32,118 nucleotides of DNA from Chromatiales bacterium (GTDB lineage Bacteria; Pseudomonadota; Gammaproteobacteria; Steroidobacterales; Woeseiaceae). Position numbers and translations under genes: made by a program. Under the pieces are notes generated by a model. That model saw nothing but the letters and a program-made list of their open reading frames with translations, was not told where the DNA came from and did not search any database. The stretch is taken from assembly GCA_024679535.1 (NCBI GenBank), contig JAIBDF010000026.1, positions 1 through 32,118 of the forward strand, in the 5' to 3' direction. Positions 1 to 7,551 of the stretch are shown here, in pieces; position 1 is the stretch's first letter; each line of letters starts with the position of its first letter.

Positions 1-154
1 TCACATTGATTTGCGGCTCTTCTTCTCGCGGCGTCACCGCGACGGCGAATAGCCCCAACAGCAGGCCGGTCAGCGCGAGCAACGGCGTTATCTTCGAGTT
101 CTGGAAGCGCTGGGCAAGCGCCCCGGAAAAACCGAGCTTCTGCTCCGTGGACAT
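1..154 (-). CDS. RND-family efflux permease, N-terminal fragment
   Basis: This is the 5' end of a gene that leaves the window at base 1; 51 codons are visible, starting with ATG at 154-152. The visible peptide has a cytoplasmic N-terminus (MSTEQKLGFS), one hydrophobic segment (about residues 24-41) and then TPREEEPQINV, the typical first transmembrane helix and periplasmic entry of RND permeases of the AcrB/MMPL type. Such permeases exchange protons for substrates across the inner membrane. The start lies 3 bp after the stop of the HlyD-type adaptor gene, so the two are co-transcribed and probably form one tripartite pump. Substrate cannot be read from this fragment, and the outer-membrane component is not in the window. 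Confidence 0.85.
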   Translation of the reverse strand, partial: MSTEQKLGFSGALAQRFQNSKITPLLALTGLLLGLFAVAVTPREEEPQINV

Positions 155-157
155 AAC

Positions 158-1174
158 CTACTGCGCCTGCTCTTTAAGCCAGATGCCGGCGCGGATCGGG
201 TCGATCGCTACGGACTCGTCCTCCGAGAGCCCAGCGAGTATCTCGATCGACTCGCCATAGGCTCGGCCCAGCCGCACCTGTCGCAGGGAGACGTTGTCAC
301 CGTCGGTTACATAGACAGCAGTGAGTTCACTGCGCCGCACAACGGCCTCGGCAGGCACAAGCAGGCGCTTCGTTTCGCCAACGACGAATCCGACTTTGAT
401 AAACATGCCGGGATACAGGGTCGCCGCGCCGTCTGGAAGGTTCACACGCACTCGAAACGTATTCGCGGCGGCGTCAGCCACCGGAAAGAAGGTCATGCTG
501 GCTGCCTCGATACGTTCGCCGTCAATGTAAGCGTAGGCTTTGCCGATCGTGCGAACTGAATGAAACATGCTCTGCGGCACATCGACGTTTACACGCAGCT
601 GCTGCAGGGAGAGCCCGGAAATCAACGGCTGACCCGGAGAGACCAGCTCACCTAGCTGGACATGACGCTTCGAGACGATGCCCGCATAGGGTGCACGTAC
701 CACTGTGTATTCGAGCTGCTCCCTGGCGGTTTCAACGCCGGAGCTCGCAGAGTTCAGCCGCGCCTGGGCAGCATCGCGGTTGGCCCGCGACTGGTCGAAC
801 TGTGACCTTGAAATACTGTTGTTTTCAATCATTTGCGAGAAGCGCTCGAACTCCTGCTGTGCTTCCGCAAGGCGGGCACGGGCTTCCTCGAACGCCGCCT
901 CCGCACGATCCAGAGCTGCCTTTTGCTCGAGATCGGTAAAACGCATGACGACATCGCCCGCATCGACGAAGTCGTTAACGTCGAAGGGCAATACAGCGAT
1001 CCGGCCGGACGTCTGGGCGGAAACCGTGGCCTGGTTTACCGCCTCAACGCGACCGTCCCAGATCCGCTCTCGCGGGGCGTCCTGAAAGCTGGCCGTCGCC
1101 GTTTCAAATGGCACTGCGCCGTATCCGGGTGCGGCGACAGCCAAAATCGCCAGAAACGTAGTGAGTCGAATCAT
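158..1174 (-). CDS. RND efflux periplasmic adaptor (HlyD/MFP family)
   Basis: A 338-residue membrane fusion protein that would link the inner-membrane RND permease to an outer-membrane channel. The first ~20 residues form a signal peptide (MIRLTTFLAILAVAAPGYGA) with no lipobox cysteine, so it is probably not a lipoprotein. A split lipoyl/biotinyl-like domain follows (SGRIAVLPFDVNDFVDAGD near residues 56-74, and VRAPYAGIVSKRHVQLGE near 160-178), flanking an alpha-hairpin of about 70 residues rich in Ala, Glu and Arg. A beta-barrel domain and a membrane-proximal C-terminal domain complete the fold. It is the first gene of the operon; the AT-rich region just upstream probably holds its promoter and operator. 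Short length and missing outer-membrane partner are common for this group. Substrate is unknown. Confidence 0.88.
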   Translation of the reverse strand: MIRLTTFLAILAVAAPGYGAVPFETATASFQDAPRERIWDGRVEAVNQATVSAQTSGRIAVLPFDVNDFVDAGDVVMRFTDLEQKAALDRAEAAFEEARARLAEAQQEFERFSQMIENNSISRSQFDQSRANRDAAQARLNSASSGVETAREQLEYTVVRAPYAGIVSKRHVQLGELVSPGQPLISGLSLQQLRVNVDVPQSMFHSVRTIGKAYAYIDGERIEAASMTFFPVADAAANTFRVRVNLPDGAATLYPGMFIKVGFVVGETKRLLVPAEAVVRRSELTAVYVTDGDNVSLRQVRLGRAYGESIEILAGLSEDESVAIDPIRAGIWLKEQAQ

Positions 1175-1189
1175 GTGTAGAACCGCTGA

Positions 1190-1235
1190 TTATATTAGAA
1201 GTTACTTAAGTATATATTAATTAATCCTAATATAA
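1190..1235 (-). promoter_or_regulatory. AT-rich inverted-repeat promoter/operator of the efflux operon
   Basis: Upstream of the adaptor ATG is an AT-rich block that stands out from its GC-rich surroundings. Its ends are a perfect 9-bp inverted repeat (TTATATTAG at 1190-1198, CTAATATAA at 1227-1235). Inside are two 10-bp perfect palindromes: TACTTAAGTA (1203-1212) and ATTAATTAAT (1216-1225). Nested symmetry of this kind upstream of an RND operon suggests a dimeric repressor site (TetR-, MarR- or ArsR-like) overlapping a promoter. No regulator gene is visible nearby. The assignment is inferred from position and symmetry only. Confidence 0.45.
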
Positions 1236-1303
1236 CAAGCCCTGAGGGGTGACCTGTTCGGTTTGTTATTCCTGCGGGAGGTTCGCAAGGAGGCCGAACA
1301 TAC

Positions 1304-2593
1304 TCAGGATGCGCTGGAACGCCTGGACTTCGAGAAACGTTTTCGCTGATTCTTGCCTACGTTCTTGGCGGGTCGGCGGGCACCTCCGGGGCTCTTGCCG
1401 GCTGGGCGCGGCCCACCCTGCCGACGTTGCCTGCCTTTCTGAATCGGATCTGCCTTGATGCGTGTGTCGACTTCGTAACCCGGCACGTACTCCTTCCTGA
1501 TATCGCGCTTAAGCAACTTCTCAATATCCTGGAGAAGTTTTTTCTCATCGATGCATACCAGTGACACTGCCGTGCCGTCCTGACCGGCTCGCGCGGTGCG
1601 GCCGATGCGGTGGACGTAATCTTCCGGGACATGTGGCAATTCGTAGTTCACTACGTGCGGCAGGCGCTCAATATCGAGCCCGCGCGCTGCGATGTCCGTC
1701 GCAACAAGAACGCGAACTTTACCCGCCTTGAAGTCGCGCAATGCTCTCGTCCGCGCACCCTGCCCTTTGCCTCCATGGATTGCGTCCGTCGTAATGCCAT
1801 CCTGGTTCAGTTGCTTCGCAAGGCGATTCGCGCCGTGCTTGGTGCGCGTAAATACGAGTACCTGTTGCCAGTTGCCGCGACCGATCATCTCGGCCAAAAG
1901 CTCGCGCTTTCGAGCTTTGTCGACCGGATACGCCAACTGCTCGACGCGGTCAGCCGTCGTGTTGCGCGTGGCCACCTGAATCTCAGCCGGATTGTTGAGA
2001 AGATTATTCGCCAGATCACGAATTTCCTTAGAGAAGGTGGCCGAGAACAGCAGATTCTGCCGGTCTGTCCTAAGTTCCTTGATGATCTGCTTGATATCGC
2101 GGATGAAGCCCATGTCGAGCATCCGATCGGCTTCATCGAGCACGAACATCTCGACACGCGACAAGTCTATGTTTCCTTGCCGGACGTGATCGAGTAGACG
2201 ACCTGGCGTAGCAATGACGACGTCAACGCCGCGCCGAATCTTTGTAATCTGCGGTCGCGCGCTGACGCCACCGTAGATTTCCATCGTCCGCACCGGGCAG
2301 TACTTGCCGTAGGTCTGGACACTTTCGTTAACCTGCGCAGCAAGTTCGCGTGTGGGTGTCAGAATCAGGGCGCGGGGAAGCCGCGGACCGGATTCGTGAT
2401 TCTTGAGAAGCTGCAACAACGGCAGCGTGAAGCCTGCCGTTTTGCCGGTGCCCGTCTGGGCGCCAGCTAGAATGTCGTGGCCTGCAAGGATGTGGGGTAT
2501 GGCTTCGCGCTGGATGGGCGTCGGCGTTTCATAGCCTTGCTCTTTGACAGCACGCAGCAATTCGGCCGAAAGGCCGAGTTCGTTAAACTTCAT
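1304..2593 (-). CDS. rhlE: DEAD-box ATP-dependent RNA helicase, RhlE type
   Basis: A 429-residue ATP-dependent RNA helicase acting in ribosome assembly and RNA turnover. All superfamily 2 DEAD-box motifs are present: Q motif (GYETPTPIQ, residues 20-28), motif I AQTGTGKT (45-52), Ia PTRELAAQ (80-87), Ib TPGR (129-132), II DEAD (153-156), III SAT (184-186), [23 protein letters not shown] and [12 protein letters not shown]. The C-terminal ~60 residues are basic and low in complexity ([18 protein letters not shown]), the usual RNA-binding tail of RhlE. A GGAG ribosome-binding site lies just upstream of ATG (2593). It is flanked by the efflux operon downstream and a TPR gene upstream, both on the same strand, but the gaps (129 and 207 bp) suggest its own promoter. 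Confidence 0.95.
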   Translation of the reverse strand: MKFNELGLSAELLRAVKEQGYETPTPIQREAIPHILAGHDILAGAQTGTGKTAGFTLPLLQLLKNHESGPRLPRALILTPTRELAAQVNESVQTYGKYCPVRTMEIYGGVSARPQITKIRRGVDVVIATPGRLLDHVRQGNIDLSRVEMFVLDEADRMLDMGFIRDIKQIIKELRTDRQNLLFSATFSKEIRDLANNLLNNPAEIQVATRNTTADRVEQLAYPVDKARKRELLAEMIGRGNWQQVLVFTRTKHGANRLAKQLNQDGITTDAIHGGKGQGARTRALRDFKAGKVRVLVATDIAARGLDIERLPHVVNYELPHVPEDYVHRIGRTARAGQDGTAVSLVCIDEKKLLQDIEKLLKRDIRKEYVPGYEVDTRIKADPIQKGRQRRQGGPRPAGKSPGGARRPAKNVGKNQRKRFSKSRRSSAS

Positions 2594-2765
2594 TGGATTG
2601 TCTCCGGGGCGCCTGATCCGACGTGCCAGATGCGATAAACGCGTGGCTTGCGGTCCGGTCCAGGCTGGAATTTAAAAGTGACTCCGAGCGCGTGAATTCG
2701 CGGCTCCGGAGTGAGTGGCACAGACCGATGTGTGCCAAGACGGGGCGGACTGTAACAGAAACTTC

Positions 2766-2791
2766 TTCAAAAGAAAGGACTTTTTCGTCCT
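2766..2791 (-). terminator. Possible intrinsic terminator after the first TolB/TPR gene
   Basis: Reading the minus strand about 10 bp past the TPR stop codon gives a short hairpin, AGGAC-GAAAAA-GTCCT, followed by a T-rich run (TTTCTTTT). The stem is only 5 bp, so strength is uncertain. The rest of the 207-bp gap up to rhlE (2594-2800) shows no credible ORF and presumably carries the rhlE promoter, though no clean -35/-10 pair is evident. Confidence 0.4.
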
Positions 2792-2800
2792 ATTTCCGGA

Positions 2801-4528
2801 TTAGCGGATGCTAAGCCCCAGCTTGTCGACCATAGCATCGTAGCGCGGATCAGTGCGGAGCGGTTCGATAAAGCGGTCGCCCAGGAGCAACTGCAACCCT
2901 GAATCGCGGTTCTCGTAGGCAGCGTCCATTGCAGCGAACGCCTCGTCGAACTCGCCCCTTGCCGCATGGGCCTGCACGACCTGCCAATCCCAACCGAGCT
3001 CTTGCTTCAACTTCAGCTTTGCAAGCACCTCGTCCGACGCGCTCTGATCACCCATAAGAAAGTAGGTAGCTGCCAGGCCAGCGAACTTGAAACCATCCAG
3101 CCGCTCTTGCTGAAGCAATTCCACTGCCTTCTTGTAGTTGCCCTTGAGCATGTAGGAACTGGCAAGGTATGCGTAACTGCCAAACGACTCGGGCGCGATC
3201 TCGATACGTTTCTCGAGAATCTTAATCGCCTTATCGTAGTCGCCCATAATGTTGTAGATATAGCCCAATGTTGAATGGTTCGGCATATGCAACGGATCAA
3301 GTTCATGCGTAAGCAATGCGATGCGAAGCCCTTCCTCGAAGTCGCCAATAAACGCGTAATAGACGCCTGCCTGGTACAAGGTATCGACATCGAATGGATC
3401 GATTTCCAGCGCACGCTCAAAGGCCGCTTTGGCCCCTTTGTAGTTACGCTCGTACGACACCATCAGGTCGCCCGACAACGCATGTGCCGCCCCATTATCC
3501 GGATCGAGTTCGAGAGCCTTGTTCACCGCTGCACGTGCGAGCGGGGCCGCATCATTTGGCAGCCTCGCACCCACATCACCCTGTTGCGAATGAATATGCG
3601 CCTTGAGCACCCACGCCGGTGCATAGCCGGGATCAATCTCTATTGCCTGTTTGACCAACTCCTCGCCGCGCGCGAGTGATTCATAAGTACGCTGGTTAAT
3701 CGTGTGCCGTGCCTGCAGGAACAGCGAGTAGGTTTCACCGTTCGTTGTCGGTGCATGGGGTAGCTCGCCCAACAATTGCACTCTCAATTCATCAACAACA
3801 GCCTTCGCAATCTCGTCCTGGATGACAAAGATGTCGTCGAGATCTCGATCCCAGGTTTCGGACCAGAGGTGCGCGTCTGTTGCTGCCTCAATCAGCTGTG
3901 CGGTAATTCTGATTTTCTGCCCTGACTTGCGAACGCTTCCTTCGAGTACGTGATCCACATTCAATTCGCGCCCGACGTCGGATATCCTGACGTCCTTCCC
4001 TTTGTAGAAAAACGCCGACGTGCGCGACGTAACCTTCAGCTCGGGAATCTTTGCCAGCAGGTTAAGTAACTCTTCCGTCAACCCATCGGAAAAATACTCC
4101 TGCTCTTCGTCCGAACTCATATTGTGGAACGGCAGTACCGCGATAGACTCTTGCCCCGCTACTGTCTCGACGATGTCCTGCTCGGGCGCTTTCTGCGACT
4201 GCCATACGAAGTAGCCAAGCGCCACAACGAGCATCACGATGATCGTACGATCAAGCTTGCGGCCCGTCACCGGTGTAATGGACGAGTCCCTGTCGACTTC
4301 TTTCTCGAGTTTCAAGCCCTCGGGCGTCATCTCGAACGCCCAGGCAAAAAATATCGCCAGTGGAAATCCGAGAATCAGAAAGAACGCGAGTGCGGAGTTT
4401 ATCCACTCGGGAAGGTGCAGGGCCGGAGCCATGGTGTCGCCAACCTGAAGGATAATCCATGCAAGCACAACGTAGGCGATACCGACGCGAAAGACATTGC
4501 GGCGTTTAAGCTCGGCGAACAGTGACAT
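2801..4528 (-). CDS. Membrane-anchored TolB-domain/TPR protein (paralog 1)
   Basis: A 575-residue protein of the COG5616-like 'TolB-like + TPR' type. Hydrophobic segments at about residues 16-35, 46-68 and 95-109 anchor it in the inner membrane. The TolB N-terminal-like/FlgO-like domain spans roughly 127-245 (SIAVLPFHNMSSDEEQEYFS, then LEGSVRKSGQKIRITAQLI and HLWSETWDRDLDDIF). From about 260 to the end come TPR helices (for example NKALELDPDNGAAHALSGDL). Homologues often carry an N-terminal adenylate cyclase or DNA-binding domain; here membrane segments take that place, so a scaffolding or sensory role is likely, but the function is not known. It is paralogous to the adjacent gene at 4574-6154 (same order of domains). 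Start at ATG 4528 gives MSLFAELKRRNVFRV, the usual N-terminus of this group. Confidence 0.8.
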   Translation of the reverse strand: MSLFAELKRRNVFRVGIAYVVLAWIILQVGDTMAPALHLPEWINSALAFFLILGFPLAIFFAWAFEMTPEGLKLEKEVDRDSSITPVTGRKLDRTIIVMLVVALGYFVWQSQKAPEQDIVETVAGQESIAVLPFHNMSSDEEQEYFSDGLTEELLNLLAKIPELKVTSRTSAFFYKGKDVRISDVGRELNVDHVLEGSVRKSGQKIRITAQLIEAATDAHLWSETWDRDLDDIFVIQDEIAKAVVDELRVQLLGELPHAPTTNGETYSLFLQARHTINQRTYESLARGEELVKQAIEIDPGYAPAWVLKAHIHSQQGDVGARLPNDAAPLARAAVNKALELDPDNGAAHALSGDLMVSYERNYKGAKAAFERALEIDPFDVDTLYQAGVYYAFIGDFEEGLRIALLTHELDPLHMPNHSTLGYIYNIMGDYDKAIKILEKRIEIAPESFGSYAYLASSYMLKGNYKKAVELLQQERLDGFKFAGLAATYFLMGDQSASDEVLAKLKLKQELGWDWQVVQAHAARGEFDEAFAAMDAAYENRDSGLQLLLGDRFIEPLRTDPRYDAMVDKLGLSIR

Positions 4529-4540
4529 GGCCGGTATCGT

Positions 4541-4596
4541 ACCTTATTCCAGGAGGCGATATGCCGCGCAAGTTCAAACGCCGGCTGGCGCGCCTT
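4541..4596 (+). repeat. Dispersed repeat copy A with a ribosome-binding site and a short coding start
   Basis: This stretch matches 6286-6341 at 43 of 56 positions, and at 30 of 36 positions from the shared ATG onward. On the plus strand it has a perfect AGGAGG (4551-4556) four bases before ATG 4561, followed by codons for MPRKFKRRLARL. After that the reading frame runs as a non-protein-like shadow antisense to the second TPR gene (to 4809). It overlaps the last codons of that gene and lies 12 bp upstream of the first TPR gene's ATG. It looks like the relic start of a duplicated gene, or a short leader peptide; which one is not decidable here. Confidence 0.55.
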
Positions 4597-6154
4597 GCAG
4601 CTTATCCGAAACTCGGTTCAGGAGTGCCGCATAGCGCGGGTGGCCATGCAGGTTCGCAAGGTCTTTATCGTTCTTCATCCAGTCAGCGCTCACAGCACCA
4701 ACCTCGGCAGCTCGCGCAAGGTAATCCAGCGCCCGCTCTACTTTGCCCATATTCGAATAGTTGCAGGCCAGGTTATAGAGCACGATTGGATCCTGGGGGT
4801 CAATCTTAACGGCTCGCTGCAACCAGTCTTCAGCACGCTCAATCTGTCCAAGCAGGCTCAGCGACCCGGCGCCGAGATGTAATGCTCGAACATCATCCGG
4901 ATGCCACTCCAGATGTCGCTCAACAACTTCGATTGCTTCGCGCGCCTCGTCTTTCGCCTGATCTATATTGCCCTCACCACGCAGGATCTGTACGCGCAGG
5001 AGTCGCGACTGATAGTCGTCCGGATTTACGGCAGCTGCTTTGGCAAAATAGTCAGCCGCTGTCTGCATGTCGCCCTGGTGAAAACGGGTACGCCCGAAGT
5101 AATAAAACGCCTCGAACAAGTCAGGTTTGAGTTCGATCGCCTTGTTAAACTCACGCTCGGCATCTTCGAACTCCTCCCGGACGAGATGCGCCAATCCAGC
5201 GGACGCATGTGCTTCTCCCGACTCTGGCTGCAATTCGAGAGCCCGCTCACTTGCGCGTCGCGCGCTCTCGCGATACGACGGCGTGGCACCTGCATACATG
5301 ACAGCCAGAGAATAGCTATCGGCATAACCCGCCCAGGCCGCGGCGAATTCCGGGTCCTTCTCAATCGATCGTTCAAACATTTGCCGGGCGAATTCCAGGT
5401 CCACCTTGCGAAAGCGATTCAGGAACTGCTTTCCTCGGAGATAAAAGTCGTACGCCTTCACGTCACAGCACGTCGTGGTGGTTACCGGCACGAGCGTGTC
5501 CAGCAGCGACTCACCTATGCAGGTCGCAATTTCGTCCTGGATCGAAAACACGTCCTCAAACTTGCGGTCAAATGTTTTCGACCATAAGTGGAATCCGTCG
5601 GAAACCTTGACTAGCTGGGCGGTGACTCTGAGGTTGTCGCCGGATTTTCGAACGCTGCCTTCGAGAATGGCGCTGGCATCCAGTTTCCTTCCAATAGCCT
5701 GTATATCTTCCTTCGAACCGGCGTATCGAAACGAAGACGTGCGCGAGACGACCTGCAGCGATTCGAGCTGTGTCAGGGCATTAAGAATTTCTTCCGCAAC
5801 GCCCTCGCAAAAATAGGCCTGGTCCTGTTCCTGGCTCATGTCCACAAACGGCAGCACAGCGACAGATGGCCGTGCGTCGCCGTCTCTTTGCAGGGAGTCC
5901 GATACGTCGCGGCGAATGCCCGACGGAGCAATATCAAACATCCAGGCAAGTACAGCAGCCACAGGAAACCCACTGATGACGACGATGACTAACGCCGTCA
6001 TCAGCCAGTCCGGAAACCCCAGCGGTTCGAACGTTACTTCACCGATCTGCAACAGCACCCAGGCCATCAAAGCGTAAGCGACGATGACCGGATAGACCTT
6101 GCGACGCAGTAACTCCGCAGAAAATCCGGTCAATAGCGAAAAAGGATTTTTCAT
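4574..6154 (-). CDS. Membrane-anchored TolB-domain/TPR protein (paralog 2)
   Basis: A 526-residue paralog of the gene at 2801-4528. Two hydrophobic segments (VYPVIVAYALMAWVLLQIG and LMTALVIVVISGFPVAAVL) precede a TolB-like domain (SVAVLPFVDMSQEQDQAYFC, LEGSVRKSGDNLRVTAQLV, HLWSKTFDRKFEDVF), then TPR units to the C-terminus (ASERALELQPESGEAHASAG, FNKAIELKPDLFEAFYYFGR). It lacks the third membrane segment of paralog 1, and a linker cysteine pair (TTTCCDV) follows the TolB domain. I chose ATG 6154 because GGAAAC sits 6 bases upstream; a GTG 21 bases further out (6175) is also in frame. Its 3' end overlaps repeat copy A. Probably a cell-envelope scaffold or signalling protein; no catalytic motif is visible. 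Confidence 0.78.
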   Translation of the reverse strand: MKNPFSLLTGFSAELLRRKVYPVIVAYALMAWVLLQIGEVTFEPLGFPDWLMTALVIVVISGFPVAAVLAWMFDIAPSGIRRDVSDSLQRDGDARPSVAVLPFVDMSQEQDQAYFCEGVAEEILNALTQLESLQVVSRTSSFRYAGSKEDIQAIGRKLDASAILEGSVRKSGDNLRVTAQLVKVSDGFHLWSKTFDRKFEDVFSIQDEIATCIGESLLDTLVPVTTTTCCDVKAYDFYLRGKQFLNRFRKVDLEFARQMFERSIEKDPEFAAAWAGYADSYSLAVMYAGATPSYRESARRASERALELQPESGEAHASAGLAHLVREEFEDAEREFNKAIELKPDLFEAFYYFGRTRFHQGDMQTAADYFAKAAAVNPDDYQSRLLRVQILRGEGNIDQAKDEAREAIEVVERHLEWHPDDVRALHLGAGSLSLLGQIERAEDWLQRAVKIDPQDPIVLYNLACNYSNMGKVERALDYLARAAEVGAVSADWMKNDKDLANLHGHPRYAALLNRVSDKLQGAPAGV

Positions 6155-6285
6155 CTCGCCGTTTCCAAAATGCACATCACGGATAGTGTACGCCTGAATC
6201 GTTTACCTTGCGCCGGAACGATCCACCTGTGGGAATGTGTCGCCATCCGCATTCATTTGGCCAAGAGTGACATGACCTGTGTCCT

Positions 6286-6341
6286 ACACTATCCTACGAC
6301 ACGATATGACGGGCAAATTCAAACGTCACCTGGCGCGCCTT
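6286..6341 (+). repeat. Dispersed repeat copy B at the start of the SPFH gene
   Basis: Second copy of the repeat found at 4541-4596. Here it encodes MTGKFKRHLARL from ATG 6306, which is in frame with the SPFH protein. The AGGAGG of copy A is replaced by CGACAC, so there is no recognisable ribosome-binding site. It lies about 130 bp upstream of the second TPR gene's start, on the divergent side, just as copy A lies upstream of the first. The matching placement suggests that a unit consisting of a TPR gene plus the start of a divergent neighbour was duplicated. Confidence 0.55.
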
Positions 6342-7231
6342 ACGGGCGGAAACATCCGTAGATTAGAGGTAAGAAATACCATACAGATCAGAATCATAGC
6401 TATCGCTATTGTCTTTGGCGTCGTTGGCTTCATGAGCGCCTACACCCTAGAAACCGGCAACGTTGCCGTTGAACGTACCCTCGGCAAGGTCGACCACGAA
6501 GAACAGGGCCAGGGCCTGAATTTCAAGATGCCATTCCTGACCAAGTCGATGGAGTTCAGCGCCAAGGAAATCGCCATCGATATTAACGATCTGACACCCA
6601 AGGCCGCCGATAACCTGTCGCTCAAAGATCTCGACGTCTCGGTGTTCTATCAGGTGCCCAAGGATCGCGTTTCCGAACTTTTCGTGAAGTACGCAGCGGC
6701 GGCGGCCCGTGGCGCCGACGGCATCTACATGCCGGCGTATGGACTCCTCGTACGCGAAGCACGCGCGGCCATATACGAGCAGGTTTCGCAGATCGACAGC
6801 CTGGGCAACTACACAAGCAACGCGGACTCCTGCAGTCAGAGGTACTGGATGAACTGCAGCGACGGCTAAACAACTCGGACCCCGGTGACATCATCATTAC
6901 GCGCGTTGTTGTCCGGGCATTGAATACGGATCCCAGCATCGAAGCAGCCATTCGCGATGCGGTGGAAGTCGAGAAACGTCTCGAAGCAAAGCAGGTACAG
7001 GTTGAGATCGCGAAAGAAGATGCAGAGATCGAAATCGAGCGTGCCAAGGGCATCGCCGAAGCAAACAACATTATCAACTCAAGTCTTACGGCCGAGTACC
7101 TGCAGCACGAGGTCAACACGGCGTTACTCCGGTTTGCAGATAATGACGGCAGTATCGTGGTTATCCCGGCCAACATGCAGGGCTTTGAGATGATCCTGGA
7201 TAGTGGCGCGCTACGACGGGGTAATCAGTAG
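6306..7231 (+). pseudogene. SPFH/prohibitin-family membrane protein, frameshifted
   Basis: Two reading frames together spell a prohibitin/stomatin-like protein. Frame one (ATG 6306, or GTG 6279) gives one transmembrane helix (IIAIAIVFGVVGFMSAYTLE) and the SPFH core (GNVAVERTLGKVDHEEQGQG, LKDLDVSVFYQVPKDRVSEL), then derails after QIDSLGNYT to a stop at 6867-6869. The -1 frame continues the family sequence: QRGLLQSEVLDELQRRLNN, RVVVRALNTDPSIEAAIRDA, then a charged coiled coil (AKQVQVEIAKEDAEIEIERA) and an ordinary C-terminus ending at 7231. The break lies near 6811-6816 and one added base restores a full protein. The sequence there is not a classical slippery heptamer, so a real deletion or an assembly error is more likely than programmed frameshifting. 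SPFH proteins form membrane rings that modulate proteases such as FtsH. Confidence 0.75.
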
Positions 7232-7400
7232 TGCTGCGTCGCACCCTGCTCGCGGCAACTTTGATTTCTGCCGGAACGGTTCACGCAGTCCGCTGTCCGT
7301 GAAAACCATGGACGCCGTAACCAGAACCGGCTCCAACGCATCGGCCAAACACCCTGCCGATCAGGAAAACGTTCTTTTGCATCAAGGCCAGCAGTATTAA
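7231..7400 (+). pseudogene. Possible remnant of a small secreted protein
   Basis: A GTG overlapping the SPFH stop (TAGTG at 7229-7233) opens a frame reading MLRRTLLAATLISAGTVHA, a convincing signal peptide with an AxA-like cleavage site, but it stops after only 23 codons. The -1 frame then continues with SVKTMDAVTRTGSNASAKHP to a TAA at 7398-7400. Joining them would give an exported peptide of about 55 residues. It needs a second frameshift within 500 bp of the first, so decay or poor local sequence quality must be considered. The rest of the gap to 7551 holds no gene I can support. Confidence 0.3.
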
Positions 7401-7471
7401 AACGCAGTTTGGTTCCTTTTTGACCCCGATTTCTCCGGAATCTTCTTCAAATGAAGGCGGGCTGCCATGCT

Positions 7472-7503
7472 GTGCCTTTGCATGCGCTAATCGCCAAAGG
7501 CAC
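7472..7503. repeat. 9-bp inverted repeat downstream of the BCCT operon
   Basis: GTGCCTTTG (7472-7480) and CAAAGGCAC (7495-7503) can pair across a 14-base loop, 48 bp beyond the stop of the last BCCT gene. No T-run follows on either strand, so it is not a standard intrinsic terminator. It may act as a 3'-end stabiliser or processing site for the long minus-strand transcript, or have no role. Confidence 0.3.
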
Positions 7504-7551
7504 CGCCCGTGCGATCGCGAGAGATAGTGAAAGGGGGCAGAACAACAGGAT

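Noticed and set aside
1236-1349. Plus-strand frame reading GDLFGLLFLREVRKEAEH and [13 protein letters not shown], protein-like in composition
   Set aside because: It has no ATG, begins right after a stop, and overlaps the rhlE 3' end. It could be the tail of a lost gene, but there is too little to support a feature.
1610-2197. Long plus-strand open frame opposite rhlE
   Set aside because: It is antisense to conserved DEAD-box motifs and shows no family sequence; a shadow frame of a GC-rich gene.
4901-5587. 228-codon plus-strand frame opposite the second TolB/TPR gene
   Set aside because: Mirror of the TPR coding sequence; no independent evidence.
6811-6816. Programmed -1 ribosomal frameshift in the SPFH gene
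   Set aside because: The site has no X-XXY-YYZ heptamer and no evident downstream stimulatory hairpin; SPFH genes are not known to use frameshifting.
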